A DNA stretch of 64,000 bases, taken from Caproicibacter fermentans. Its GTDB lineage: Bacteria; Bacillota; Clostridia; Oscillospirales; Acutalibacteraceae. The translations under genes and the position numbers were made by a program. This document shows positions 42,782 to 52,486 of the stretch, one piece after another. The stretch lies in assembly GCF_009746625.1 (NCBI RefSeq), contig NZ_VWXL01000047.1:62001-126000 (forward strand), given 5' to 3'. Position 1 is the stretch's first letter. The number at the start of each line of letters is the position of its first letter. Under the pieces are notes generated by a model that worked only from the letters and a program-made list of their open reading frames with translations, made no database searches and was not told where the DNA came from.

Positions 42782-43726
42782 TTACCTCGCATGCTGCAAA
42801 ACTTCGCGGTATTTCTTCAGTTCCGCCTGATTCGCCAGAATAAAATGGCCTTCTGCCGCTTCTGCCCACACCGGTGGGTCGGTGGAGTAATCCTGGCAGG
42901 CGGGGTCGTAAATCTTTAGTTTTTTCTGCTTTTCCGCTTCGGGATTCGGCAAAGGAATGGCGGAAAGCAGCGCCTGCGTGTAGGGATGCAGCGGATGCTG
43001 AAAGAGCTTCTCCGTCTCGGCCATCTCCACAAGCCGCCCTTTATGAATCACGGCAATGCGGTCCGAGATGAAGCGCATGACGGACAGGTCGTGCGCGATA
43101 AAAAGATACGTCAGGCCGCGTTCTTTCTGCAAATTGCTCAGCAGATTTAAAACCTGCGCGCGGATGGAAACATCCAGCGCGGAAATCGGTTCGTCCGCAA
43201 TAATAAACGACGGCTTCATAATCAGAGCCCTGGCAATTCCGATTCTCTGGCGCTGACCGCCGGAAAATTCGTGGGGAAACCGCCCCGCAAACTCCGGCAG
43301 CAGGCCCACATCCATCAGAGCTTTCTGAACCCGGTTTTCATATTCCTGCGCGGAGAGCCCTTTTTCCGTATTTAAAAGGCCCTCCTTCACAATATAATCC
43401 ACTTTGGCACGCTCGTTCAGAGAGGCCATAGGGTCCTGAAAAATCATCTGGATGTTCCGGATCACCTTTTTGTCGAGCGCGCGCGGGATTTTCCCGCTGA
43501 TGCGCTCCCCGTTAAAGATAATCTCCCCGCCGCTGACGGGAATCAGTCTGATAATCGCCCTTCCGACCGTGGTTTTTCCGGACCCGGATTCACCGACCAG
43601 TCCGAAAGTCTCCCCTTTGTAGATATCAAAACTGATCCCCCGGACAGCCTCGAAGCTGTGTTTTTTCGCACCAAACGCAACTTTCAGGTCTTTGACGCTC
43701 AAAAGGACTTCTTTATTCTCTACCAT
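42782..43726 (-). CDS. oppF: Oligopeptide ABC transporter ATP-binding protein OppF
   Basis: ABC ATPase of 314 residues. Walker [10 protein letters not shown], signature [15 protein letters not shown] and Walker [13 protein letters not shown]. An oligopeptide/dipeptide C-terminal extension includes [15 protein letters not shown]. It pairs with OppD to energise peptide uptake. Overlaps oppD by 14 bases. DppF is an alternative name; context favours muropeptides. Confidence 0.93.
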   Translation of the reverse strand: MVENKEVLLSVKDLKVAFGAKKHSFEAVRGISFDIYKGETFGLVGESGSGKTTVGRAIIRLIPVSGGEIIFNGERISGKIPRALDKKVIRNIQMIFQDPMASLNERAKVDYIVKEGLLNTEKGLSAQEYENRVQKALMDVGLLPEFAGRFPHEFSGGQRQRIGIARALIMKPSFIIADEPISALDVSIRAQVLNLLSNLQKERGLTYLFIAHDLSVMRFISDRIAVIHKGRLVEMAETEKLFQHPLHPYTQALLSAIPLPNPEAEKQKKLKIYDPACQDYSTDPPVWAEAAEGHFILANQAELKKYREVLQHAR

Positions 43727-44768
43727 CGGTTTCTCCTCCCAAAAAACAAATGCTGCGAATGGACTGAATTTGTTCCGGGGGAGCGATTTTGGGCGCCCGG
43801 CTGTCTAAAAGCCAGGTTTTTGCCTTATGGGTTTCACTGACCTGAAAATAAGGCGGGCGGTGCAGGTAATCGATTGCAAGCGCGTTCGGGTTTCGGGGCG
43901 CAAACGCGTCGCCCCGGATGGGCAGATAGAGATTTGGCGGCGTTCCCTGAATGGAATACAGCTTTTCACCCTTTGTGCCAAGCTGCGGTAGAGACGAAAG
44001 CAGCGCCCAGGTGTAGGGGTGCTTCGGGTCGTAGAAAATTTCATCGCAGGTACCGATTTCCACAATATCGCCCGCGTACATGACGGCGATGCGGTCCGCA
44101 ATATTTGCCACGACGCCCAAGTCGTGGGTAATAAAGACCAGAGTCAGCCCGTAGCGGTCTTTCAGCGATTTCAGCAGGTTCAGAATCTGTGCCTGAATCG
44201 TAACGTCCAACGCTGTAGTCGGTTCGTCACAAATAAGCACCTGCGGGTTACAGGCGACGGCGATTGCGATTGCAACCCTTTGTCTCATTCCTCCCGAAAA
44301 TTCATGCGGATATTGCTTCAGCCTTGTTTCCGGCTCTGTGATTCCGACATCCGTCAGAAGCTCGACCGCTTTTTTCTGAGCCGCCTGCCCGACAATTTTC
44401 CGGTGATATTTCAGCGCCTCGCAGATCTGCCACCCGATGCTTTTCAGCGGATTCAGGCTTGTCATCGGGTCCTGCATAATCATGGCGATCTGCCCGCCCC
44501 GGATTTGCTCCCACTCTTTCTCCTTCAGGTGTGTAATATCTTTCCCCCCGAACTGGATCGTACCGGATTCCACATAACCGTTTTTGTCCAAAAGGCCGAT
44601 GAAGTTCTTCGAGAGGACGGATTTTCCCGAACCGGATTCCCCAACGATCGCCAGACTTTCGCCCTGATACAGATCCAGTGAAATACCGCGGATCGCATGC
44701 AGGGCTTTTTTGCGCATCCGGAATTTTACGTTCAGATCCCGCACCGACAAGACAACCTCTCGTTCCAT
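43713..44768 (-). CDS. oppD: Oligopeptide ABC transporter ATP-binding protein OppD
   Basis: ABC ATPase of 351 residues. Walker [10 protein letters not shown], signature [16 protein letters not shown] and Walker [13 protein letters not shown]. The C-terminal peptide-family domain carries [15 protein letters not shown] and GDAFAPRNP. The four-cysteine cluster often found in OppD/DppD is not evident. ATG 44768 is chosen because AAGGAG lies 7 bases upstream; the frame is open 17 codons further but overlaps the end of the restored oppC reading frame region. Confidence 0.93.
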   Translation of the reverse strand: MEREVVLSVRDLNVKFRMRKKALHAIRGISLDLYQGESLAIVGESGSGKSVLSKNFIGLLDKNGYVESGTIQFGGKDITHLKEKEWEQIRGGQIAMIMQDPMTSLNPLKSIGWQICEALKYHRKIVGQAAQKKAVELLTDVGITEPETRLKQYPHEFSGGMRQRVAIAIAVACNPQVLICDEPTTALDVTIQAQILNLLKSLKDRYGLTLVFITHDLGVVANIADRIAVMYAGDIVEIGTCDEIFYDPKHPYTWALLSSLPQLGTKGEKLYSIQGTPPNLYLPIRGDAFAPRNPNALAIDYLHRPPYFQVSETHKAKTWLLDSRAPKIAPPEQIQSIRSICFLGGETDGRE

Positions 44769-44778
44769 GATTTTCTCC

Positions 44779-45830
44779 TTATGTATGATTCTTGGGGTCC
44801 GCCGCGTCCGCAAAAGCATTCCCGCACAAATAAAAGCATACGGTGATCACTGAAACAACAACGGCGGGGAAAATCAGCTGATACCGCAGCGCCGGGGACA
44901 TCATCAGCACGCGCCCCTGATCGACCAGGTTGCCGAGGGATGGCGTTTCCACCGGCAGGCCCAGCCGATATAGGTCAGAAACACTTCGGAGCCGATCGCG
45001 CCCGGAATGGCCAGCGACATGCGCAGCGTAATGATCGACACCATCTGAGGCAGAAGATTTTTAAGAATCAGCCTCCAGGTGGGAGTTCCCAGGCACCGTG
45101 ACGCCAGATTAAAATCCCGGTCGCGGATGATGAGCACCTGGTTTCTTATAAACCGCGCCATGCCGAGCCAACCGGTAATGCACATGGCAATAATGATGGT
45201 GCTGACGCTCGGTCTCATAATGTAAGACGCAAGAATCAGGATAATGGTCGTCGGGATATTGCTGACCACGTTATAAAGCTCCGTAAAGAAAAAGTCGAGC
45301 ATTCTGATGTAACCCCACAGGACCCCCATGCCGATGCCGACCACGGTCTGAATCAGCGCGACCGAAAGACCGATAAACAGGGAAGTCCGGGTGCCCGCCC
45401 ACAGCCTGCTCCAAAGATCCTGCCCGATGGAGTTTGTACCGAACCAGAAGGTAGCATTTGGTTTCTGATTGCTGATCTGCATCCCGGTCGTCGGGTCGTT
45501 GTTAATCAGGTTGGGATCCATCTGCCCCGGCATCAGCGGCTGAAGCAGTGTAAACAGAATGACGACCACCAATATGCAGAGCGTAACAATGGCGACCTTG
45601 TCTTTCAGGAACATCCGAAGGGTTCCCCTCCAATAGGAATAATCCGAATATCCGACCTTTTCGGCCTCGCCCTGATTATATTCCACCCGGCTGAACAGCC
45701 TTGGCTCCAGCTTGGAAATCTCCTCCGGCGTCAGATCGTCTTTCAAATTTTTTGCCTTTTGTTTCAGCTCTTCCAGCAGAGGCTTTTCCAGCTTTTCGGT
45801 GTATTGTTCCGTAATTGAAAACTTCGACAT
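44779..45830 (-). pseudogene. oppC: Oligopeptide ABC permease OppC, frameshifted near its 3' end
   Basis: Permease with six expected helices. The frame from ATG 45830 runs normally to EVFLTYIG and then reads WACRWKRHPS to a stop at 44904. Adding one base between 44964 and 44963 (GGC-TGGGCCTG to GGC-CTG-GGC-CTG) restores LGLPVETPSLGNLVDQGR, a last transmembrane segment and the family ending DAADPKNHT, stopping at 44779 just before oppD. So one base appears missing, either a real mutation or a sequencing error. The upstream part has the EAA-type loop (GTPTWRLILKNLLPQ). ATG overlaps the oppB stop (TAATG). Confidence 0.85.
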
Positions 45831-46771
45831 TATCTGGATACCGCCTTTTTCGTTAGACTGATGCGCGGATCTACAATCGCCATTAAGATATCGCCCAGCA
45901 AAAGCCCAAAGATACTTAACGCGGCAAAAACGATGACCAGCGCCTGTACCATGGTGTTGTCCTGCCGTTTAATCACATCTACCAGCAGTCCCCCCATTCC
46001 GGGAATGGAATACAGCGATTCGACATAGATGGAACCGGCGATAGTCAGCAGCAGAGAACCCGGAATCAACTGGACAAGGGGCACCATCGCGTTCCGGAAT
46101 ACATGCCTGAACCAGATGGCGTTGTTCGGCACGCCTTTGGCTTTTGCAAATTTAATGTACTCCATGTTGGATTCGTCGACCATAAAGCGGCGCAGCCACA
46201 TGGCATACCCGGAAACAGAGGGCAGAGCAAGCGAAAGAACGGGCAAAATAGCGGTGGCAGGCTTGTCGGAATCATACAGGATTCCAAGATGGAACACACC
46301 GGTGCCGTACAACTGAAGAAACAGATAGATCAGCATAATAGGGACCGCCTCGATAAATACGATATAGGCCGTGCCGAACTGGTCCCAGAATCCGCCTTTC
46401 TTCTTCGCCATCAGCACGCCGAGGACCAGACCAAGCGGCAGACTGATGGCCATTGCGATCAGTCCGAACTCAATGGAAACGGGCGCTTTCTGCGCGATAA
46501 TCCTGACAATCGGATAATCGACGCGGTAGATATTCGACACTCCTAAATCCCCATGAAGCAATTCTCCGAAAAAATGAAACAGCTGCTGATACAGCGGAGC
46601 GGTCAATCCCATTTTCTGCAATCCGTTTTGAATTTCCTGGGCACTCATTTTATCGTAATTTGGAAAATAGCCTTCAATCGGCATCAGCCTTAAGAGGCAA
46701 AAGACAATCACAATTATAATGCAAAGACTGCCCAGGGAGCGCAGCAACCGTTTGACACAATACCACAGCAT
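45830..46771 (-). CDS. oppB: Oligopeptide ABC transporter permease OppB
   Basis: Integral permease of 313 residues with six helices and the EAA-type loop NAIWFRHVFRNAMVPLVQ. The N-terminus MLWYCVKRLLRSLGSLCIIIVIVFCLLR is standard for OppB. I start at 46771 with AGGGGGG upstream; the frame is open 35 codons further to 46876, but those residues lack membrane character. It lies 125 bases after oppA and is coupled to oppC. Confidence 0.9.
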   Translation of the reverse strand: MLWYCVKRLLRSLGSLCIIIVIVFCLLRLMPIEGYFPNYDKMSAQEIQNGLQKMGLTAPLYQQLFHFFGELLHGDLGVSNIYRVDYPIVRIIAQKAPVSIEFGLIAMAISLPLGLVLGVLMAKKKGGFWDQFGTAYIVFIEAVPIMLIYLFLQLYGTGVFHLGILYDSDKPATAILPVLSLALPSVSGYAMWLRRFMVDESNMEYIKFAKAKGVPNNAIWFRHVFRNAMVPLVQLIPGSLLLTIAGSIYVESLYSIPGMGGLLVDVIKRQDNTMVQALVIVFAALSIFGLLLGDILMAIVDPRISLTKKAVSR

Positions 46772-46896
46772 AAGCGCGACAGCCCCCCTTGATTCAGAAT
46801 ATTTCCTGCCGGAATGTATGGCAAAATTCCATGCCGGGCACCGCTTTCTTCCACAGCAAGGAATTTTGTCAGTCATATTTTAAAGTCGGCTTGTGA

Positions 46897-48780
46897 CTAC
46901 TTTTGAATCGATTTTTCCTTGGCAGTCTGCCAATCCCTGTAAAGTTCCGTCCACTGGTCTTTCGTCAGCGCCTTGCTCAGCACGCGCTGATATTTAAAGC
47001 GTACGGACGTGCTATCTTCCGCTTCAAACGGATTCAGGCGCTCTACCATATAATCCTTGTTATCCGTGGAGTATGGGATAACAAGCGCGTGGTTCAGCAG
47101 GAACGCTTCCGCTTTTGCGAATTTCTCATAGCGTTCCGTCGATTTTGTGTAGACGGAGTTTGCGTCGTCCACCATCGCATAATACTGATCCGCCAGAGAT
47201 TTTACCGCGGGGTCCGTCGCCTGGTCAAGGAAGGTCCAGTTGTTCTCCTTCGCGAAAGCCGGCAGCCACGCGGCCGGGTCCGCGATCGTAGCGCCGTTGT
47301 TGCACTTCATGAACGCGTAATCGCCGGTGCGGCGAACGGAGGAAAGGAATCCGGTGGAGGGGCCTGCTTCTAGAATCGGCTCAATATAATCGGAGCCAAG
47401 CAAACCGGTGAGCTGCTGTTTGACGACCTGAACCTCTTTGGCCCAGTAGGTGGTTGTGGGGTTATAGGGCATCAGCATTTTAATCGGGAAAGTGACCCCC
47501 TCCGCCTCAAGTTCTTTCTTGGCCTTTTCCTTATAATCCAATGCTTTCTTAGAATCGAAGCTATAATTTGCCCTTGAGGTAATCGCGGCCATGTCGCCGA
47601 TTTCCGTGTAATCCTTGCCGTCCACACTGCACCAGTCTTTCGGCGTAACGCTGTTTGACTGAAGCATCTGAGCATTGTACGGGTCCTTTGTCAGCAGCGC
47701 TTTGTAACGGTCAAGCCCCCAGTACAGCGACTGGCGAAAGTTCTCGTTGCTGATCGCCTTATTCCAGTTGTCCGGCTCGTACTTCTGGTCGAATTTCGGC
47801 ATATAGTTGAACGCGTAATAGAACATATAGGTGGTGTCCGGCAGGCTTGGGATGACGATATCCTTCGTTTTCGAATCCTTCATCCACTGGTCCAGAATAT
47901 CCGTGCTGATTGGCGCCTTGTCAACCTCGCCGCGCAGGAACATCTCCGGCGCAAGCGTGGTTGCCTCGGCGTTATAGGTGCTGATGATTTTCTTGATATG
48001 TACGTTTTTCGAATCCCAGTAGCTGTCGTTTTTCTCATAGACCCGTTTCGACTGCGGCGCAAATGTCGTCATGCGGTACGCGCCGATGTAATACATGGAG
48101 TTGTTATCCGCGCCGTACTTGCTGCCCAGCTTTTCAAACAGGGGGGCATAGGCCGGCATGTAGCTGCCGCAGTAAGAAAGGAAATACGGGAGCGGACCTT
48201 CCAAAGTGATCTGCAGGGTATTGTCATCCACGGCTTTAAAACCAACGGTGCTGAAGTCTTTGGTTTTACCGGCGATAAAATCCTTGGCGCCTTTTACGAT
48301 CCCGCTGAAATACAGGGTGGAGCCGGACGCGTTTGCCGGGTCGCAAATCCAGTTTGCAACGGTTACAAAGTCTTTGGCGGTCAGTTCGCCCATCTGGTTG
48401 CCTTCCGTGTCAACCCACTGAAGCCCCTTGCGGATTTTAAACGTATACACGGTTCCGTCGTCGCTGACCGTCCAGCTTTCCGCCAGAGAGGGCACTGTAT
48501 TCTTGTACTGGTCCACCTCCACCAGTCCGTCGATGCAGTTGGAGAGCGCCTCCCAGTCGTTTGCGGAACCGTCGGCAAACGGGTTCAGTGACGTTGCCTC
48601 GCTGCTGTAAACCGTGCGAAGGGTCTGATCGGCCGCATACTCAATCCCGTGGGGACCCTGCGTAACTTGATCCCCGGACGTATCTTTGGCTTTGTCGGCC
48701 CCGCCCGAACATCCCGCCAAGGCGGAAATAACCATAACACAGGCAAGTAAAAATGCAGCGCCCTTTCTTTTTGACTTCAT
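46897..48780 (-). CDS. oppA: Oligopeptide-binding lipoprotein OppA (SBP family 5)
   Basis: Extracellular substrate-binding lipoprotein of 627 residues. Signal peptide with lipobox LAGC, lipidated at Cys24. Family 5 features include YAADQTLRTVYSSEATSLNPF near the N-terminus and YTFKIRKGLQWVDTEG. The size is somewhat above the usual 540-600. AAGGAGG precedes the ATG. It is first in the opp operon behind a promoter with a possible upstream MurR half-site, so muropeptides are the likely cargo; ordinary oligopeptides remain possible. Confidence 0.92.
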   Translation of the reverse strand: MKSKRKGAAFLLACVMVISALAGCSGGADKAKDTSGDQVTQGPHGIEYAADQTLRTVYSSEATSLNPFADGSANDWEALSNCIDGLVEVDQYKNTVPSLAESWTVSDDGTVYTFKIRKGLQWVDTEGNQMGELTAKDFVTVANWICDPANASGSTLYFSGIVKGAKDFIAGKTKDFSTVGFKAVDDNTLQITLEGPLPYFLSYCGSYMPAYAPLFEKLGSKYGADNNSMYYIGAYRMTTFAPQSKRVYEKNDSYWDSKNVHIKKIISTYNAEATTLAPEMFLRGEVDKAPISTDILDQWMKDSKTKDIVIPSLPDTTYMFYYAFNYMPKFDQKYEPDNWNKAISNENFRQSLYWGLDRYKALLTKDPYNAQMLQSNSVTPKDWCSVDGKDYTEIGDMAAITSRANYSFDSKKALDYKEKAKKELEAEGVTFPIKMLMPYNPTTTYWAKEVQVVKQQLTGLLGSDYIEPILEAGPSTGFLSSVRRTGDYAFMKCNNGATIADPAAWLPAFAKENNWTFLDQATDPAVKSLADQYYAMVDDANSVYTKSTERYEKFAKAEAFLLNHALVIPYSTDNKDYMVERLNPFEAEDSTSVRFKYQRVLSKALTKDQWTELYRDWQTAKEKSIQK

Positions 48781-48863
48781 AACACATGCCTCCTTGTAAT
48801 TTTAATCCAATCAGGATATTTCCTATATCTTTGTTAAACTGCATAGATTTTCGGGGCTTTAGG

Positions 48864-48913
48864 GTAAAAAATCAAAAAAGATGAACGATTCCAGAACCTC
48901 ATCGCTCATCTTT
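48864..48913 (-). terminator. Terminator-like hairpin at the 5' end of the opp transcript
   Basis: On the minus strand AAAGATGAGCGAT (48913-48901) pairs with ATCGTTCATCTTT (48889-48877), 13 bp with one G-U, an 11-base loop, then TTTGATTTTTT. The stem would start at about +1 of the opp mRNA. It may cause early termination or stabilise the 5' end. Confidence 0.65.
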
Positions 48914-48920
48914 AGGTAAC

Positions 48921-48949
48921 ATCATAGCAACATTACACAGCATTGTCAA
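48921..48949 (-). promoter_or_regulatory. Promoter of the opp operon
   Basis: TTGACA (48949-48944) and TATGAT (48926-48921), 17-base spacer on the minus strand. Confidence 0.8.
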
Positions 48950-48954
48950 TATAG

Positions 48955-48967
48955 TTTTATTTCAAAT
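48955..48967 (-). promoter_or_regulatory. Partial MurR-type site upstream of opp
   Basis: ATTTGAAATAAAA on the minus strand, identical over 13 bases to the left part of the murQ-side site at 54802-54814. It lies 5 bases upstream of the opp -35. The right half is not conserved. Confidence 0.4.
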
Positions 48968-49004
48968 TGATTGAAAATTTTGAAATTTTATTTTTTATTT
49001 TGTC

Positions 49005-49033
49005 TTGAATTTTTTGATTTGAGCGATTATGAT
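49005..49033 (+). promoter_or_regulatory. Promoter of the beta-lactamase-fold hydrolase gene
   Basis: TTGAAT at 49005-49010 and TATGAT at 49028-49033, 17-base spacer. It is divergent from the opp promoter within the AT-rich 282-bp gap. Confidence 0.7.
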
Positions 49034-49062
49034 GAGAAAAAATCAAAGAAGAAGGAAAAAGA

Positions 49063-50157
49063 ATGTTGGACCCTCATTTTAAAAGAGCTGCTGAATTGGT
49101 TGAAGCAGCCGTCCGGAACCGTTCTATTCCGTCTGCGGAACTTGCCATTGGAATGAAAGACCGTCTTTTTGTCAGGGAATCCTACGGCGTCACCTCGTTT
49201 ACTCCGGAGGGGCGGCCCGTCAACGAGCAGACACGTTACGATATGGCGTCCATGACAAAAATCATGTCCACCGGCATGATCGCGCTGAAACTTCTGGAAT
49301 CCGGAGAACTCGATCTTGCGGATCCGATCGCAAAATATCTTGGCGACCGGGTCCCGGAAGACAAGAAACAGATCACGATTTTTCATCTGCTGACACACAC
49401 CAGCGGCCTTCCCGCCCATATTCTGCTGGAGGATTCGATTTCCGACCCGGAGGACTGCGTAAGCCTGATTTTAAGCACTCCTCCGGCCGCTGTCTGTGGA
49501 AGCACCGTGATTTACAGCTGTACCGGATTTATTCTTCTTGGAAAAATTCTGGAGCGGATTCTATCCGGTCGGCTCGATCGACTGGCGGAAGAAATCGTGT
49601 TTCGCCCGCTCAAAATGTCCTCAACCTCTTATCACAGGCTGAAATGTGGAAGACTATCCGACCCTGCCCTGCGGGAAAACACGGCGTTTACGGAAAAAGA
49701 TCCCAAGACCGGCGAATGGCTGTGCGGAATTGTCCATGATGAAAACGCGAGATTTTTGGAGGGAGTCTCCGGGAACGCCGGAGTTTTCTCCAGCATCAAC
49801 GACTGCATTCATTTCGCCCGGATGCTCGCGTGCGGAGGCGAAACGCCAACCGGCAGGTACCTGTCGCAGTCCACGCTCAGGGCGGCCATCAGAAATTACA
49901 CGCCCGGACAGGATGAAAACCGGGGGCTTGCCTTCCATTTAGCAAACGGATTTCAAAGCTATTCCGGCGCTTTTTTCGACCAGACCGCGTTCGGACACAC
50001 CGGTTTTACCGGTACGCACCTGCTTGTCTCTCCCCAAACCGGGCTTTATGTAATTTTGCTCACCAACCGCGTACACCCCACCCGCGACAACAATGCGCAG
50101 CTCAGGCTGCGTAGGGTCCTTCACACGGCTGCATACGCGGCTCTTCCTCTGCAATGA
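49063..50157 (+). CDS. Serine hydrolase, beta-lactamase/class C-type fold
   Basis: Serine hydrolase of 364 residues. The catalytic SMTK fits SxxK, YSC replaces the usual Y-x-N, and HTGFTGT corresponds to the KTG-like third motif. There is no signal peptide. B. subtilis has a homologue (ybbE/amlB) in its MurNAc recycling operon next to namZ and nagZ, so a role in muropeptide or amide hydrolysis is likely here. AAGGA precedes the ATG. It is convergent with the kinase gene and has its own promoter. Confidence 0.88.
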   Translation: MLDPHFKRAAELVEAAVRNRSIPSAELAIGMKDRLFVRESYGVTSFTPEGRPVNEQTRYDMASMTKIMSTGMIALKLLESGELDLADPIAKYLGDRVPEDKKQITIFHLLTHTSGLPAHILLEDSISDPEDCVSLILSTPPAAVCGSTVIYSCTGFILLGKILERILSGRLDRLAEEIVFRPLKMSSTSYHRLKCGRLSDPALRENTAFTEKDPKTGEWLCGIVHDENARFLEGVSGNAGVFSSINDCIHFARMLACGGETPTGRYLSQSTLRAAIRNYTPGQDENRGLAFHLANGFQSYSGAFFDQTAFGHTGFTGTHLLVSPQTGLYVILLTNRVHPTRDNNAQLRLRRVLHTAAYAALPLQ

Positions 50158-50167
50158 TCTCTTTTTT

Positions 50168-50193
50168 GCGGGGCCGTCAGGCTCCGCTGTTTT
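50168..50193 (+). terminator. Terminator after the beta-lactamase-fold gene
   Basis: GCGGGGCC (50168-50175) pairs with GGCTCCGC (50180-50187), 8 bp with one G-U and a 4-base loop, then TGTTTT. It overlaps the last codons of the convergent kinase gene. Confidence 0.65.
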
Positions 50194-51091
50194 GCAGTGC
50201 CATCATCGCGGCGCCGTAAGCCGCGTCCCTGGCCGGAATTACGCATTCCAACCCCGGATACTCTTCCGTCAGCTTTTTCAGAAGTCCTTCACGGATGAAA
50301 AGATTTTTCTGCAGAATACTTCCTGAAAACGCGAGGGAACCCTTCTGAAATCCCAGCTGCTCTAAAACCGGAACAGCCAGAAGAAACAGTTCCGTCACAC
50401 ACCGGTCCGCAATGGCCAGAGCCGTCCCGTCACCCTGCGCGCAGGCTTCCGGCAGCAATTTGGCAAGCGCGGCAATCTCCCGTTTCCCTGTATTTTTATC
50501 ATAGACAAACCGCACGATTTCGTCCGATGTTTTCAGTCCGTTCCGGGAAGCGAGCATACCGGACAAAACCGTCGGTTTTTCCCGCCCGTCCCCGGCCCTG
50601 ACCACGGCGGAAAGGATATCCCGTCCAATTGCGTACCCGCTGCCGCCGTCGTCAATCACATGGCCGCACCCGCCCGTCCGGTGTCCCCGGCCTTCCAGGT
50701 TTCTTCCATAGCAGACAGAGCCCGTGCCGGCGATCAGAATCACGCCGCAAAGTTCTCCCATCGCCCCGAACAGCGCGGTCTGCTGATCGCCCGTAATGCA
50801 GAGCGGGCCGTGATACCCGCAGCTTTGAATCAGCTTTTCCAGCCTGCCCCCAACCTCCGGATTGCCGATTCCCGCCGCGCCAAGGCAAACCGCGCGGCAA
50901 TTACTCAGCCCGCGGGACTGCTCAAGCCGCAGGAAAATCTCACGCATGCTTTTTTCAACATTCCGCTCGTCGGTCCCGTTGTAATTGATGCCTCCGGAAG
51001 AAAAACGCTCCCGCTCTGTGGCGGACAGGTCACAGACGGAAACGGCTGTCTTGGTTCCGCCGCCGTCCATTCCAACTACATATTGCTCCAT
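50177..51091 (-). CDS. BadF/BadG-type amino-sugar kinase (MurK-like)
   Basis: ASKHA kinase of 304 residues that would phosphorylate N-acetylmuramic acid and/or N-acetylglucosamine. GMDGGGTKTAVSV is the phosphate-1 motif and LIAGTGSVCYG phosphate-2. GHVIDDGGSGYAIG is typical of GlcNAc kinases of this family. GGAGG lies 6 bases before the ATG at 51091; the frame extends 14 codons further. It replaces the phosphotransferase route, feeding MurNAc 6-phosphate to MurQ. Specificity for MurNAc is inferred from context and from clostridial MurK. Confidence 0.88.
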   Translation of the reverse strand: MEQYVVGMDGGGTKTAVSVCDLSATERERFSSGGINYNGTDERNVEKSMREIFLRLEQSRGLSNCRAVCLGAAGIGNPEVGGRLEKLIQSCGYHGPLCITGDQQTALFGAMGELCGVILIAGTGSVCYGRNLEGRGHRTGGCGHVIDDGGSGYAIGRDILSAVVRAGDGREKPTVLSGMLASRNGLKTSDEIVRFVYDKNTGKREIAALAKLLPEACAQGDGTALAIADRCVTELFLLAVPVLEQLGFQKGSLAFSGSILQKNLFIREGLLKKLTEEYPGLECVIPARDAAYGAAMMALQNSGA

Positions 51092-51108
51092 GCCGTCCTC
51101 CGCCCTTT

Positions 51109-51927
51109 TCAGACAAAAATGCTGCCGCAGCAAAGCAGCTTTTTCGGCAGATCTCCACGGTAATCCGGCGCGCCCGGGTCAAGACTGTTCACCACGACGC
51201 CGTGGCAGTTATCTCCCGCTGTTGAATGAATGTAACGCCCGTTCCCCATGTACATTGCCACATGGCCCGGGAAAAACAGAAGGTCGCCGGCTTCAATCCG
51301 GTCTAGGCTGATTTTCCGCATGGGAAATTCGGAAAGGATATGGGAATCCCGGCAGATCTTGATTCCGTTCAGCAGATAGGCCATGGAGCAGAGTCCGCTG
51401 CAGTCGATGCCGAGCGGGGTCTTCCCGCCCCAGCGGTACTGTACGCCCAGATAAAGGCAAGCGGTCTGAACCAGCGCTCCGCGCAGTTCTTTCGGCTCTT
51501 TCCTTTTCCAGTCCGACGGCGGATCGGTTAGGAAACCTTCCCAGATCCAGCCCATGCGTCCGTCACAGAGATTTACTTTTCTGTAGCCGTTTTGGGACTC
51601 TTCCGTGACGCCAAGCAGCGACCCGCGGTACAGGCCCGCAACAATGCGGCCCTGCACTTTGGGGACGTCCAACACATCGGCGCACGCCTGCCATACGAGC
51701 TTTTGAGGCATGCTGCTCCACCGCTGCAAAACCTCGTCGCCCACACAGAGATCATGCCCGCTCACCCAGCCCTCGTAAAGATAATCGGTCCGGACGCGAA
51801 GCCACTCTCCGCCGTCCTCAAGGACATCGACCCGCATGCCGCAAAGGGCTTCATCCGCCGTTTCGCTTTTTTCATCCGGCGCCTGCTTCAGCGCGGCTGC
51901 GGACGAACGTATTCGTGCAGATTTCAT
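51109..51927 (-). CDS. NlpC/P60 endopeptidase (YkfC-like, cytoplasmic)
   Basis: Cysteine peptidase of 272 residues. Two SH3-like segments (residues about 25-130) precede an NlpC/P60 domain with catalytic Cys in GIDCSGLC, His in GHVAMYMGNG and a third residue in YIHSTAGD. No signal peptide, as in YkfC, which cuts gamma-D-Glu-diamino acid bonds in imported muropeptides. AGGAGG precedes the ATG. Seventeen bases upstream of the kinase gene. Confidence 0.9.
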   Translation of the reverse strand: MKSARIRSSAAALKQAPDEKSETADEALCGMRVDVLEDGGEWLRVRTDYLYEGWVSGHDLCVGDEVLQRWSSMPQKLVWQACADVLDVPKVQGRIVAGLYRGSLLGVTEESQNGYRKVNLCDGRMGWIWEGFLTDPPSDWKRKEPKELRGALVQTACLYLGVQYRWGGKTPLGIDCSGLCSMAYLLNGIKICRDSHILSEFPMRKISLDRIEAGDLLFFPGHVAMYMGNGRYIHSTAGDNCHGVVVNSLDPGAPDYRGDLPKKLLCCGSIFV

Positions 51928-51982
51928 TTTCTTCCCTCCTAGTCGTTATAACAACATATCTCAGCCATTATCCCTCCGTCGG

Positions 51983-52462
51983 TCAGGAGGAAAATCCTAT
52001 AAGCGTGGAATAAACTCCCGGCGAGGAGCGTTCGATAGAAGTCGCGCCGACCGTTTTTTCATAAAAAGGCAACGCGTCGCCGACTCCGCCGATTACCGCG
52101 TAAGCATACCCCTGAGCGCGCATTGCACAAAGGCATTTTTTCAGCAGAATCGCTCCGACGCCCTTTCCGCGCTCCGACTTTAAAACGCCGGTTGGACCGA
52201 AAAAGTCCTTTGCGGTTGCGTCGTAGCAGGCAAAGCCTACGATTTGCTTTTCCCTCACCGCTACAAAGCAGGTGGGCGGATGATTCGTACAGGCCGCCAT
52301 GCACTCGTTTGCCCAGCCCTCGCCGAACGAACGTGCAAACTCGACCGCTTTGCCGATATCCGTGGCAAGCAGTCTGAATACCCGGATCCCCTCTTTTTGC
52401 AGCCGAAGCTCCTCTTCGAGATTTTCCTCTATCTCATAAAGCCTGACCAAAAGATCAATCAC
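51983..52462 (-). CDS. GNAT-family N-acetyltransferase
   Basis: GNAT protein of 159 residues. The acetyl-CoA loop is LKSERGKGVGAILLKKCL (Q/R-x-x-G-x-G/A), preceded by CFVAVREKQIVGFACY. The start is GTG at 52462 with AAAGGAAG 7 bases upstream; an earlier in-frame GTG at 52480 overlaps that ribosome site. It sits between namZ and the endopeptidase, so the acceptor may be an amino sugar or amino acid of murein. Substrate unknown. Confidence 0.85.
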   Translation of the reverse strand: MIDLLVRLYEIEENLEEELRLQKEGIRVFRLLATDIGKAVEFARSFGEGWANECMAACTNHPPTCFVAVREKQIVGFACYDATAKDFFGPTGVLKSERGKGVGAILLKKCLCAMRAQGYAYAVIGGVGDALPFYEKTVGATSIERSSPGVYSTLIGFSS

Positions 52463-52486
52463 AGAAACGCTTCCTTTCACGGTTGG

